6,952 nucleotides of DNA from Planctomycetaceae bacterium (GCA_031287585.1 JAITST010000459.1:1-6952); one strand, 5' to 3'; counted from the first letter of the stretch, positions 1-6,008 are shown. The notes: generated from the sequence alone by a model not told the origin. Translations and numbers: made by a program.

Positions 1-117
1 CGAGAGTGAAGAGGCAACGGAGTTGAAGCAGACCTTGGTTCGCTTGAGCGGAAAGTCGCAGAAACGCGAAAAACCGTCGACTGCGGGGACATTGCTGTCG
101 GGCTTATTCGTGTTCAT
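1..117 (-). CDS. Possible 5' part of a hypothetical protein, cut by the window edge
   Basis: A minus-strand frame opens with ATG at 117 and stays open to the window edge, giving 39 residues that begin MNTNKPDSNVPAVDGF and contain cysteines at residues 20 and 30. I do not recognise the family. Most codons end in C or G. A promoter-like pair lies just upstream (144-171), but no Shine-Dalgarno sequence precedes the ATG. The opposite strand is a real competitor: the plus frame from base 2 to the stop at 211-213 is also open from the edge and could be the C-terminal tail of a gene entering from the left. That plus frame would have to run through the GC-rich hairpin at 172-192, which makes me favour the minus strand slightly. 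The sequence to the left of the window would settle it. Confidence 0.3.
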   Translation of the reverse strand, partial: MNTNKPDSNVPAVDGFSRFCDFPLKRTKVCFNSVASSLS

Positions 118-143
118 GAAGATATTGGACTTTTGGGATTCAA

Positions 144-171
144 TCAATAATGACTTGACCCATATTGACAA
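144..171 (-). promoter_or_regulatory. Weak sigma70-like promoter candidate for the edge gene
   Basis: Reading the minus strand, TTGTCA (171-166) matches five of six bases of the -35 consensus. It is followed after 16 bases by TATTGA (149-144), which matches only three of six at -10. Transcription would start about 20 bases before the ATG at 117. The -10 is poor, so this is only suggestive. Confidence 0.22.
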
Positions 172-192
172 TTTGCGGACACGCCCCGCAAA
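172..192. repeat. GC-rich hairpin
   Basis: TTTGCGG (172-178) and CCGCAAA (186-192) form a perfect 7-bp stem around the 7-base loop ACACGCC. No T-run follows on either strand, so it is not a standard intrinsic terminator. It lies next to a longer inverted repeat (237-327), and the two together may be remains of a small non-coding element. Confidence 0.5.
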
Positions 193-236
193 CTTCGCCG
201 AAATATTTCTGTAGATACTATTGCAAATATACGAGA

Positions 237-327
237 GGCAACTTCTAAAAACTCCACTATTTCGTTCAGCAAGTCCCTAGTTTTACGTGGTTTGTTGTTT
301 TGAGTCAATAGGTTTTTAGAAGATGCC
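237..327. repeat. 16-bp inverted repeat with 59-bp spacer, MITE-like
   Basis: The left arm (237-252, GGCAACTTCTAAAAAC) and the right arm (312-327, GTTTTTAGAAGATGCC) are inverted copies matching at 15 of 16 positions. The 59 bases between them include a T-rich, non-coding-looking stretch. A minus-strand frame of 69 residues crosses the whole structure (353-144), but it shows no recognisable domain or ribosome binding site and is probably incidental. Options are a miniature inverted-repeat element, a dispersed palindromic repeat, or a long-loop RNA structure. No target-site duplication is obvious. Confidence 0.6.
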
Positions 328-383
328 GAGAAATTATATTTAAACGAGTGCAAAAAAATACAGTCCCCTCAAAAGGATTTACC

Positions 384-521
384 GTGAAATTATGCGGCTG
401 CCGTAAACGTTTGGTTATTCGTCTTTTTATTGGTCTGGTAGTCCTCCTTACAAGTAAAATTTCAACACATTGTAACGGCACAATGCCGCAGTTATTTGTA
501 ATGGCAGTTTACTGGCGTTGA
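384..521 (+). CDS. Candidate 45-residue membrane or secreted peptide (GTG start)
   Basis: A short open frame starts at GTG (384-386) and stops at TGA (519-521). A strong ribosome binding site, AAAAGGA (371-377), sits six bases before the start, which is the main reason to list it. The peptide begins MKLCGCRKRLVIRLFIGL: four basic residues (K7 is R-K-R around residues 7-9, plus R13) lead into the hydrophobic stretch FIGLVVLL, then a short polar tail with one more cysteine and a WR end. That is the layout of a signal peptide or a single membrane helix. It lies convergent to the TPR membrane protein with 10 bases between the two stop codons. I recognise no family. It could also be the front of a decayed secreted protein, since its tail ends abruptly. 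Confidence 0.35.
   Translation: MKLCGCRKRLVIRLFIGLVVLLTSKISTHCNGTMPQLFVMAVYWR
476..488 (-). terminator. Short hairpin downstream of the TPR gene, weak terminator candidate
   Basis: CGGCA (476-480) and TGCCG (484-488) form a 5-bp stem with a 3-base loop, about 45 bases past the stop of the minus-strand TPR gene. The outer TAA/TTA could extend it with a bulge. No clear T-run follows, so it may end transcription weakly or be only a local structure. It also lies within the candidate small peptide gene. Confidence 0.22.
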
Positions 522-531
522 GAGGTAAGTG

Positions 532-1056
532 TTATTTCACTTCCGTCAGACATCGCGTTAGGGCTTGTTTTTCTATTTGTAACTCTATTCGCCACGCTGC
601 TGATTCTTGGATGCGTTCTAGTTTGTCCAGAACTTCTGCGGCTTCGTCGTAACGTTTTATGTGACGTAACAATGTTGCCATCATCAACAATGCTTCCGCG
701 TCGTGCGGATTCTTTTTTAGCAGAATGTTCAAACAGCATTGTGCTTCAAACCAGTTTCCACGCAGGTAATGTTGGATTGCTTCGCGGAATCCGTCGCCTT
801 TTGCGTCGGTGTTTCGTACTATTTCTATATGGCGGATTAGTTGTCTTGAAATTCCCGCTAATGTCGCGTACAGCACCAGAAACGCTACTACCAAAACGTT
901 ACGTTGTGACGTTGTGATATATTCAGTCCAATAAAAATTTAGCATCAGTATCACGTCAATAGCCAAACCGAACGCAACAGCAATCGCCAAAAACGACCAG
1001 TTACCGTAACGAACCAGACCAGTGAAACCTGGCCAAAAACGTAGGACTTTGAACAT
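532..1056 (-). CDS. Membrane-anchored TPR protein, hypothetical (174 aa)
   Basis: The protein has two predicted membrane helices near the N-terminus (about residues 20-41 and 53-71), joined by a short aromatic loop. A soluble C-terminal part follows, with about two tetratricopeptide-like helical hairpins (about 90-146; note the pattern of EAIQHYLRGNWFEAQ followed by NPHDAEALLMMATLL and YDEAAEVLDKLE). TPRs are protein-protein interaction scaffolds, so the likely role is to recruit a partner to the inner membrane; no catalytic motif is visible. AAAGG lies three to four bases before the ATG. The gene follows the DUF11 surface-protein gene on the same strand after 116 bases, so co-transcription is plausible. 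Small two-helix TPR proteins of this kind occur in planctomycetes, but I can give no specific function. Confidence 0.8.
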   Translation of the reverse strand: MFKVLRFWPGFTGLVRYGNWSFLAIAVAFGLAIDVILMLNFYWTEYITTSQRNVLVVAFLVLYATLAGISRQLIRHIEIVRNTDAKGDGFREAIQHYLRGNWFEAQCCLNILLKKNPHDAEALLMMATLLRHIKRYDEAAEVLDKLERIQESAAWRIELQIEKQALTRCLTEVK

Positions 1057-1095
1057 AGACCTTTTCCGAAATAATACTTACTACAAAAAACAACA

Positions 1096-1168
1096 GTCCG
1101 AAACGTAAACGCACCACTCCGTCGTTTTTAACTGACGGCAACGCCGTAGCCGGTACTATTGTTCGGAC
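1096..1168 (-). repeat. Structured spacer between the DUF11 and TPR genes
   Basis: The 116-base gap holds nested inverted repeats. GTCCGAA (1096-1102) can pair with TTCGGAC (1162-1168), closing a domain. Inside it are ACGGC-AAC-GCCGT (1135-1147, 5-bp stem, 3-base loop) and, mutually exclusive with it, CCGTC/GACGG (1119-1123 with 1134-1138). None has a T-run, so an intrinsic terminator is unlikely. An attenuating or mRNA-processing structure between two cotranscribed genes would fit. Confidence 0.35.
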
Positions 1169-1172
1169 AACA

Positions 1173-3428
1173 CTACTGTATCACCCGTGTTGATTCTTCT
1201 TTCGTTATCGGTGCTTGCAACTCGTCTGAAATCAGTTTCACGCTAATTCTGTGGTCGCCGTCGTCCAGACATCGTGCTGTTACTCTGTACGTTTTCTCTT
1301 GTTTCGCGTCCAGAGACGGTAACGCTGTAAACTCAACAATTCCGTCCGCCGCCTTGTGTTTCGCGGGACCGTCTGCGTTGACAAACGCCATCCCCTTCGA
1401 TAACTGTACACCAACAACAATGTTCGTCGATTCCTTCGTACCGCGATTGACAACATTCACTTCGTAAGTCGTATCACGTCCGACCTCTACCAAATCGGTC
1501 AAACATTTAACGCTGAACGAAACCGATGCAAGCCCGTCAACAATGACATCGTGCGTCGTCTCCGACTTTAAGCCGTTCCGTCCGACACCGGAAAACTTCA
1601 TCGCTTGTCCGCCCGCTTTAACCGGCAACGTCACGAGTTCAATCTCACCCTCTTCGCCCGCTGGCAATTCTTCTAACGCCCAGTGAACCGTATGCGTTGA
1701 TGTCTCATACACACCGCTCTGATTCGTCTTAACAAACTTCATAGAAGTCGGCAGTTGACAAACGAGTTCAACATCTGCCGCCGCCGCCGTTCCGGGATTC
1801 GAGACCGATAACTTGTAAACCGCGTTACGTTCCAAGTACCGTGTTTTTGCACCCGCTACATCCAGTTTGAGAATCGGCGCGAGTACCTGAATCGGCGTTT
1901 TCTCCTCAACCGACAGATTTCCGTTCGCACGAACAATCAGCCGATTCACCACGTCACCCGCGCCAACACACTTCAGCGGTAACGTCAACTTCTTCGTTTC
2001 TTTCGGTTGTAACTTTCCGATTTTGTTCACCAGTTGCTTACCGTCTTTGTGATACAAACCGTCCGGCACAAACTCTTCGAGTTCGATTCCCGTCGCCGTA
2101 CCGCTGCCCGGATTCGACAGAACGATTTCCAAATTGACCGTATCGCCGAGCATCGTATTCGGCGGAGTTTTCACTTCGACCTTCAACATCGGCTTCGTCA
2201 CTACGGTCTTTCCCGACACGTTCGACGCAAACAAAATCCTCGCGACATTACCAAGTTCGCCTTCCCTCAACGGAACGATTTGCAACTCAATAACACGCTC
2301 GCCGCCCGGCTCAATCGTGCCGAGTTCCCAAAGCATATCAGCACCCTGCGTCTCGTCAGCCGCCGGATTCGCCGCGATGAGACGTGCCCCTTGCGGAATC
2401 TGGTCGAACAACGTTACTTCCTCCGCAGTCGTCTTACCGACATTCTTGACAACCGTTCGCAACGCCGCCGGCTGGTCAACTTGAATCTCTTCTGGGTATT
2501 GCTTCAATAGCAACAACTGCGGAGTTTGCGGACCGGCAATCTTCGCGGGACCCGGTAAACCTGTACCGTTGACGAAGTTCGTACCTGCCGTGTTTGGGTT
2601 GTTCGCCGCGTTAGTTGTGTTATTCGTTATGTTGGCATTAACCGTGCTCGGACTGCGGGTTGTTTCACGACTGCTCGCGATTTGCGGTTCGGGTGCAACA
2701 GGCGTAACCGGTAAAGCACTTGACGGCGCGTTGTCGAACAAACTACGAGCGGCAACCGGTGTTTGCAACGGAACGAGTGATGGTGAATTTGTGATTGAGT
2801 TATCTGTTGCGGTGTTGCTGGTCGGTTGTTGGGCAAGTTGCGGAACATCGTTTGTGGTTATGGATGTTGGAAACGGTGTCTCTGATTGCGGTACCGCGAC
2901 AGGTGTTTGTGTTACGTTCTCAAATGGTGAGAACGCAGCGGGTTCCGGGGCTGTTGAGTGTTGCGTTTCGGCAAACGGTGATGTTGTTGCGGGTGTCGTA
3001 CTTGTGACCGCAGGATTCTGTGCGGGCTTCGATTCAACGGCATTACCAAACGGTGCCGCTTCGAGAATACTGGTATTCGCAGTCGGTTTATTCACAACCG
3101 GCTTGCTCTCAACTTTAGTCTCGTCGCCGAAATCGTCAGTCAACATACTGCCGCCGTTACCAAACTGCGGAAAATCTTCCATTGACTGTTTTTGAGTAGC
3201 AGTAGTATTCTGCGACGGAGCAATTTCCTCACCGCTGGCAAGTTGAACCGCACCGCGAGTAGGAACGGCAGCCGGAACGGTATCCGCGGCATTACGCAAA
3301 GGATTAGAACGCCGAAGAGCAGCACTATCCGGCGGCAACTGGGGTTGAAGCGACCCGCGTGCCTGCCCGAAAACTACTACATTACAAAAAACAAAACAAA
3401 TCAAAAAACCAATTGATAAAGTTCTCAT
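1173..3428 (-). CDS. Secreted DUF11-repeat surface protein with P/T/S-rich stalk (751 aa)
   Basis: An N-terminal signal peptide is clear: MRTLSIGF, a hydrophobic core to about residue 20, and a likely cleavage near GQA-RG (about 22-24). Residues about 25-300 are a low-complexity stalk rich in Pro, Thr, Ser, Ala and Asn, without cysteines. From about 304 to 749 there are four immunoglobulin-like DUF11 repeats (roughly 304-418, 415-515, 518-630, 634-749). Each carries the family's pattern of a VxNxG turn (VVKNVGKT, LSNPGSG, VSNPGTA, VNRGTKES) and a later L(P/E)xGE-like or related turn. DUF11 proteins are structural components of cell envelopes. In planctomycetes, relatives have often been annotated as similar to the chlamydial cysteine-rich protein OmcB because of the shared repeat, although this one is cysteine-poor. 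No C-terminal anchor or sorting signal is seen. A weak GGATG lies before the ATG, which fits the frequent lack of strong ribosome binding sites in this phylum. Confidence 0.85.
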   Translation of the reverse strand: MRTLSIGFLICFVFCNVVVFGQARGSLQPQLPPDSAALRRSNPLRNAADTVPAAVPTRGAVQLASGEEIAPSQNTTATQKQSMEDFPQFGNGGSMLTDDFGDETKVESKPVVNKPTANTSILEAAPFGNAVESKPAQNPAVTSTTPATTSPFAETQHSTAPEPAAFSPFENVTQTPVAVPQSETPFPTSITTNDVPQLAQQPTSNTATDNSITNSPSLVPLQTPVAARSLFDNAPSSALPVTPVAPEPQIASSRETTRSPSTVNANITNNTTNAANNPNTAGTNFVNGTGLPGPAKIAGPQTPQLLLLKQYPEEIQVDQPAALRTVVKNVGKTTAEEVTLFDQIPQGARLIAANPAADETQGADMLWELGTIEPGGERVIELQIVPLREGELGNVARILFASNVSGKTVVTKPMLKVEVKTPPNTMLGDTVNLEIVLSNPGSGTATGIELEEFVPDGLYHKDGKQLVNKIGKLQPKETKKLTLPLKCVGAGDVVNRLIVRANGNLSVEEKTPIQVLAPILKLDVAGAKTRYLERNAVYKLSVSNPGTAAAADVELVCQLPTSMKFVKTNQSGVYETSTHTVHWALEELPAGEEGEIELVTLPVKAGGQAMKFSGVGRNGLKSETTHDVIVDGLASVSFSVKCLTDLVEVGRDTTYEVNVVNRGTKESTNIVVGVQLSKGMAFVNADGPAKHKAADGIVEFTALPSLDAKQEKTYRVTARCLDDGDHRISVKLISDELQAPITKEESTRVIQ

Positions 3429-3455
3429 AACTCAATCATCCATGAAAAAGTAAAC

Positions 3456-3491
3456 CGCTTGTCGCGCGGGTGTAAAACAAAAATACAAGCG
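3456..3491 (-). repeat. Leader hairpin upstream of the DUF11 gene
   Basis: CGCTTGT (3456-3462) and ACAAGCG (3485-3491) are a perfect 7-bp inverted repeat with a 22-base loop. The octamer AAACCGCT occurs directly at 3452-3459 and again at 3493-3500. If transcription starts near 3505, the stem falls in the 5' untranslated leader of the surface-protein mRNA, about 28 bases before its start codon. It could protect the mRNA or control translation; alternatively the repeats bind a protein. Confidence 0.42.
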
Positions 3492-3511
3492 AAAACCGCT
3501 ACGTTGGGTGT

Positions 3512-3540
3512 AGTGTAATAAATTCAGGAAAATAAGACAA
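3512..3540 (-). promoter_or_regulatory. Candidate sigma70-like promoter for the DUF11 gene
   Basis: Reading the minus strand, TTGTCT (3540-3535) and TACACT (3517-3512) are separated by exactly 17 bases, and each matches four of six consensus positions. The start would be near 3505, leaving a leader of about 75 bases that contains the hairpin at 3456-3491. Confidence 0.35.
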
Positions 3541-3685
3541 GAGCAAAAAGAAAATTTTTTTGGATGGTTTATCCGGTGGTTGCGACAGCAAGTAAAATTT
3601 ATGATTTTAGATTGTTTGTGACACAATCATTCCTGTCCACAACAACGGACATACATTACAATCCAAAATTCTTTTTCTTTCTTCT

Positions 3686-3719
3686 TACTTCGTACTTTCG
3701 TGGTGAATCTTACTTTCGT
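3686..3719 (+). repeat. Short direct repeats TACTTTCGT upstream of the HEPN/MNT promoter
   Basis: TACTTTCGT occurs at 3693-3701 and 3711-3719 (18-base period), preceded by the near copy TACTTCGT at 3686-3693. They lie about 65-95 bases before the -35 of the toxin-antitoxin promoter. They might be binding sites for a regulator, but the surrounding pyrimidine-rich sequence makes chance repetition possible. Confidence 0.3.
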
Positions 3720-3781
3720 CCGTGAACGATTACTAATTTTGGCACACCCGCAAAACAGAAAAATACAGGGACGAAATTATC

Positions 3782-3810
3782 TTGACAAATAATGATAGTT
3801 TTGGTAAACT
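3782..3810 (+). promoter_or_regulatory. Promoter of the HEPN/MNT operon
   Basis: A perfect -35 TTGACA (3782-3787) is followed by a 17-base spacer and TAAACT (3805-3810, four of six matches to TATAAT). Transcription would begin near 3817, about 53 bases before the chosen HEPN start at 3870. The position rules out the upstream in-frame ATG at 3792, which falls in the spacer. Confidence 0.6.
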
Positions 3811-3856
3811 GCGCAAACGTCAATTATTCACCAATGGCGTTTGGATGTTATAGAAT

Positions 3857-3863
3857 GGAGAGG
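3857..3863 (+). promoter_or_regulatory. Ribosome binding site deciding the HEPN start
   Basis: GGAGAGG lies six bases before ATG 3870. It overlaps the alternative ATG at 3855, so that upstream start cannot use it. Confidence 0.7.
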
Positions 3864-3869
3864 ATTGTA

Positions 3870-4277
3870 ATGTTAGACATTCGCTGGAAACAACGTTTTG
3901 ACAGTTACGTAGATGCGCTTGCGACGCTTGACCGCATTGTGAATATTACCGAAAAGCGTCCGCTTTCTGAACCTGAGACACTCGGACTGATTCAAGCATT
4001 TGAATTTACTCACGAACTTGCGTGGAAACTTTTTAAGGATTATTACGAAGAAAAAGGTTTCCAAAATGTTGTTGGTTCAAAAGACGCAACCCGATTGGCT
4101 TTGCGCGAAAATTTAATTGAGAACGGTGACGTTTGGATGCAAATGATTACGAGCCGTAATCGTTCCAGTCATACTTACGATAGTGTAACTGCCGACGAAA
4201 TAGCCAGATTGATTTTGGATACATACGTTTTCGAGTTTAGAACATTGCAAAATAAGTTGGCGGGAGACGCACAATGA
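3870..4277 (+). CDS. hepT: HEPN-domain toxin, HepT / HI0074 family (135 aa)
   Basis: This belongs to the family once called nucleotidyltransferase substrate-binding protein (HI0074-like), now known as the HEPN RNase toxin of HepT/MntA systems. The protein is an all-helical bundle of typical length. The diagnostic Rx4HxY motif is intact: R96, H101 and Y103 in SRNRSSHTYD. In the family, R and H form the RNase site of a dimer, and the Tyr is the residue modified by adenylylation by the partner MntA. Also family-typical are the N-terminal RWKQRFDSYVDALATL and the segment FEFTHELAWKLFKDY (about 44-58). The start is set by GGAGAGG and by a good promoter; an in-frame upstream ATG would add 26 residues that do not fit the family. 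The stop overlaps the MntA start (ATGA). The product is expected to be cytoplasmic and to cleave RNA when not neutralised; that activity is inferred from the family. Confidence 0.9.
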   Translation: MLDIRWKQRFDSYVDALATLDRIVNITEKRPLSEPETLGLIQAFEFTHELAWKLFKDYYEEKGFQNVVGSKDATRLALRENLIENGDVWMQMITSRNRSSHTYDSVTADEIARLILDTYVFEFRTLQNKLAGDAQ

Positions 4278-4570
4278 AATATGGGTTATCCGACGAAACT
4301 ATCGAGAAAATAAACGGAGTGTTGGCAAATCATACGGCTGTTGACAAGGCAATCATCTATGGTTCGAGGGCAAAAGGAAATTATAAAAACGGTTCGGACA
4401 TTGATTTGACGTTGACAGGCGATATTTCGTTTGAGGAACTGTTGCAAATCGACAATGAGATAGATGACCTGTTGTTGCCGTATATGTTGGACATTTCACG
4501 TTTTGAAACGTTGAACAATCCAAAGTTAATCGACCATATTGAAAGAGTGGGGCAACCGTTTTACAGGTAA
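4274..4570 (+). CDS. mntA: MNT-type nucleotidyltransferase antitoxin, MntA / HI0073 family (98 aa)
   Basis: A minimal nucleotidyltransferase with the intact signature GSRAKGNYKNGSDIDL: Gly30-Ser31, then Asp42 and Asp44 ten residues later, and a third acidic residue at Asp73 in PYMLDIS. These bind the metals and ATP. In characterised MntA/HepT pairs, MntA neutralises the HEPN toxin by transferring AMP units to the Tyr of its HxY motif, and that Tyr is present in the neighbour. The start overlaps the HEPN stop by four bases, and GGGAG (4262-4266) lies seven bases upstream, so the pair is translationally coupled. Length is normal and nothing is missing. A degraded second copy of this gene's first codons lies at 6176, and a remnant of a DUF433 gene follows this gene directly. 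Confidence 0.92.
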   Translation: MKYGLSDETIEKINGVLANHTAVDKAIIYGSRAKGNYKNGSDIDLTLTGDISFEELLQIDNEIDDLLLPYMLDISRFETLNNPKLIDHIERVGQPFYR

Positions 4571-4583
4571 AATTGTTTCGCCG

Positions 4584-4607
4584 TAACACCGCGATGTGCG
4601 GGTGTTA
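4584..4607. terminator. Hairpin between the convergent MntA and glycosyltransferase genes
   Basis: TAACACC (4584-4590) pairs with GGTGTTA (4601-4607), and GC/GC can extend it with one bulged G around a GATGT loop. It sits 13 bases past the MntA stop and could serve either convergent gene, but no T-run follows in either direction, so termination is uncertain. Confidence 0.33.
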
Positions 4608-4691
4608 ATGTAAGAAATCGTTTGAAAAGGAATAATATAATTCTTAATCAATCTTCAATTTTTCAGACATCAATTATTTGGCAGCGGCGAG
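4605..4691 (+). pseudogene. Remnant of a DUF433 antitoxin gene (5' end only)
   Basis: This segment aligns with the upstream region and first codons of the intact DUF433 gene at 6223-6303. Bases 4646-4691 match 6259-6303 at about 39 of 46 positions with one inserted base. Conceptual translation gives NQSSIFQTSII, then after the indel GSGE, against NQTSILQTSLLGSDE in the intact gene. The ribosome-binding region also matches (TGAAAAGGAA at 4623-4632 versus TGAAAGGGAA at 6239-6248), as does TTAATGTAA/TCAATGTAA further upstream. The start codon is lost. Homology ends about seven bases before the stop codon of the opposing glycosyltransferase gene, so everything after about codon 15 was removed where that gene begins. 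Confidence 0.7.
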
Positions 4692-4698
4692 CCAACAT

Positions 4699-5904
4699 CT
4701 ACTTTGCCCTTGCTTTAAGTGCCGTTTCAAGCCGGTTTACCACGTTTCTCCACGTGTAGTTTTCAGCAACCCGTTGTTGAGAAGCCATCCCGTATTTCCG
4801 CAGTTTGTCAGGATTGGTTAATAGTGAACGCATTTTTTCTGTCAACTCTTCGACGTTTCCCGCTTCGACATTTTCGCCAACTTCACCCTCAGGAACACTT
4901 TCCTTTAATGCCCATGAACCGGTTACGATACTCGAAATTCCGCTCGCCATAGACTCAATCGGAGCGATGCCGAACGCCTCATGCATCGCGGGTAAAACAA
5001 AAAGCGAACATTTGCGGTAGAGTTCCTTAAACGTTATATGATCTTGTTCAATATTTCTATTCAGAAAACCGTGCCAAATCACACCTTGTTCGTCAGCAAA
5101 TTCGTCCACCGGTTGCGCCGGTCCAACGATATGCAATTTAATGTCAGGCAACACGGAACGGACATTCCGAAACGCTTTGATGACAGTATTACCTCCCTTG
5201 CGGTAAAATTCTTTAGCAACAAAAAGTATCTCGCCGCTATTATAATCTTTGACAGACAAATCCTGCGAAAACATTTCCTGAACGGATTCATACGGAATGT
5301 TCAATCCGCATCCTATACAGATAACCTTATATCCGGGTATGCTGTAATCGTGAATAAATGATTGACGCAAAAATTCACTCATTGTAAAAACACAATCCAA
5401 TCCGTTAGCAACTTCCGCTTCATAACGTACAATGGCATCTATACGTTTTGCCGAAAAGTATTTTTTGGGGAAAAACGGACTGTTGATACCTGTGATTGCG
5501 TTACCGTCATTGTAAGATGTCCGAAAAACGTGTTTAGGAAACGCATTGTTAAGGTTATAGAGTGAACCAAGTTGAATGGAAACCGAATTTTCTGGAAAAT
5601 CGGTTTGTTTTATCAGCGGAGTGAGATAACGGCTCAAAGCGTTTCTGTACCGAGGGTCGCTGTACATACGGGTTGTAGTCATTACTTTCGACGATGTAGC
5701 GTTCAAGAGAGCGTAAAATAATTTTTGGGCGAACGGAATTTCACCGCCGATAGTGCTGTGCAATCCACCGCGGCTTTGAATTTCGGTAAAGAAATAGCGT
5801 GAAGACCCAGACCAAGCATCTTCATCAAGCGGATGCGTACCAACGTAACCGCTAGCGCAAATTCCGCATATATCGCCCCCCGCCCACTTTTCGCAATTTG
5901 ACAT
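4699..5904 (-). CDS. GT4-family glycosyltransferase (401 aa)
   Basis: A GT-B fold glycosyltransferase of family 4, a cytoplasmic enzyme that moves a sugar from a nucleotide-sugar donor to a growing glycan with retention of configuration. The N-terminal domain begins with a cysteine-containing segment (Cys 4, 13, 16) and a loop reading DEDAWSGSSRYFF (about 27-39). The C-terminal donor-binding domain starts near ILFVAKEFYRKGG (about 226-238) and contains LHIVGP and the family's E-x7-E motif in HEAFGIAPIESMASG, with Glu309 and Glu317. Length is normal. I choose ATG 5904: GAGG lies eight bases upstream, and the alternative ATG at 5946 is upstream of a TATAAT box, so it would not be transcribed. 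The donor and acceptor cannot be told from sequence. With a deacetylase-like gene nearby it probably works in surface polysaccharide synthesis. It is transcribed against its toxin-antitoxin neighbours. Confidence 0.88.
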   Translation of the reverse strand: MSNCEKWAGGDICGICASGYVGTHPLDEDAWSGSSRYFFTEIQSRGGLHSTIGGEIPFAQKLFYALLNATSSKVMTTTRMYSDPRYRNALSRYLTPLIKQTDFPENSVSIQLGSLYNLNNAFPKHVFRTSYNDGNAITGINSPFFPKKYFSAKRIDAIVRYEAEVANGLDCVFTMSEFLRQSFIHDYSIPGYKVICIGCGLNIPYESVQEMFSQDLSVKDYNSGEILFVAKEFYRKGGNTVIKAFRNVRSVLPDIKLHIVGPAQPVDEFADEQGVIWHGFLNRNIEQDHITFKELYRKCSLFVLPAMHEAFGIAPIESMASGISSIVTGSWALKESVPEGEVGENVEAGNVEELTEKMRSLLTNPDKLRKYGMASQQRVAENYTWRNVVNRLETALKARAK

Positions 5905-5932
5905 TTGTTTAACCTCGTAGATGGTGAAAAAA

Positions 5933-5959
5933 ATTATATCATTCAAATGTGACTATCAA
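5933..5959 (-). promoter_or_regulatory. Promoter candidate of the glycosyltransferase gene
   Basis: On the minus strand a perfect TATAAT (5938-5933) is preceded by TTGATA (5959-5954) with a short 15-base spacer; TGTTGA one base pair further out gives 17. Transcription would start near 5926, giving a leader of about 22 bases before ATG 5904. Confidence 0.45.
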
Positions 5960-5986
5960 CACACGTAATAGTCTAACATATCGCGT

Positions 5987-6008
5987 AAAATCGCACAAGG
6001 GCGATTTT
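5987..6008. repeat. Perfect 8-bp inverted repeat, possible bidirectional terminator
   Basis: AAAATCGC (5987-5994) and GCGATTTT (6001-6008) form a perfect stem around the 6-base loop ACAAGG. The A4/T4 ends give a short U-run on both strands, as in small bidirectional terminators. It lies upstream of the glycosyltransferase promoter and before the remnant toxin-antitoxin copy, so it may insulate the two units. An operator for the glycosyltransferase gene is the alternative. Confidence 0.45.

Larger units (their letters stand above)
3429..3869. other. Divergent intergenic region, no gene
   Basis: This stretch separates the DUF11 gene (leftward) from the HEPN gene (rightward). It holds a promoter candidate for each direction, a leader hairpin on the DUF11 side, a GATTGT/ACAATC inverted repeat (3610-3615 with 3623-3628), a TGTCC/GGACA inverted repeat (3634-3638 with 3647-3651), a pyrimidine-rich tract around 3669-3690 and short direct repeats. 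A plus-strand ATG at 3792 is in frame with HEPN but lies inside the promoter, so I do not use it as a start. Confidence 0.6.

Noticed and set aside
144..353. Minus-strand frame of 69 residues
   Set aside because: It spans a hairpin and a 16-bp inverted repeat, lacks a ribosome binding site and shows no recognisable domain, so the repeats are the better explanation.
2034..2510. Plus-strand frames of 158 and 116 residues
   Set aside because: Both lie opposite the DUF11 repeats, which are clearly coding on the minus strand. The Arg-rich composition is that of an antisense shadow.
2569..3195. Long plus-strand frame of 208 residues rich in Val, Gly and Ala
   Set aside because: It is antisense to the P/T/S-rich stalk of the DUF11 protein. 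Its composition is the mirror of that low-complexity coding sequence, it has no ribosome binding site, and it resembles no known domain.
3432..3626. Minus-strand frame of 64 residues in the divergent promoter region
   Set aside because: It covers the predicted DUF11 promoter and leader hairpin, with no ribosome binding site or family resemblance.
3686..3719. CRISPR-like reading of the TACTTTCGT repeats
   Set aside because: The units are only nine bases, few and imperfect, and the spacing is too short for repeat-spacer structure.
5038..5565. Plus-strand frames of 107 and 67 residues inside the glycosyltransferase region
   Set aside because: They are antisense to a well-conserved GT4 coding sequence and show no domain of their own.
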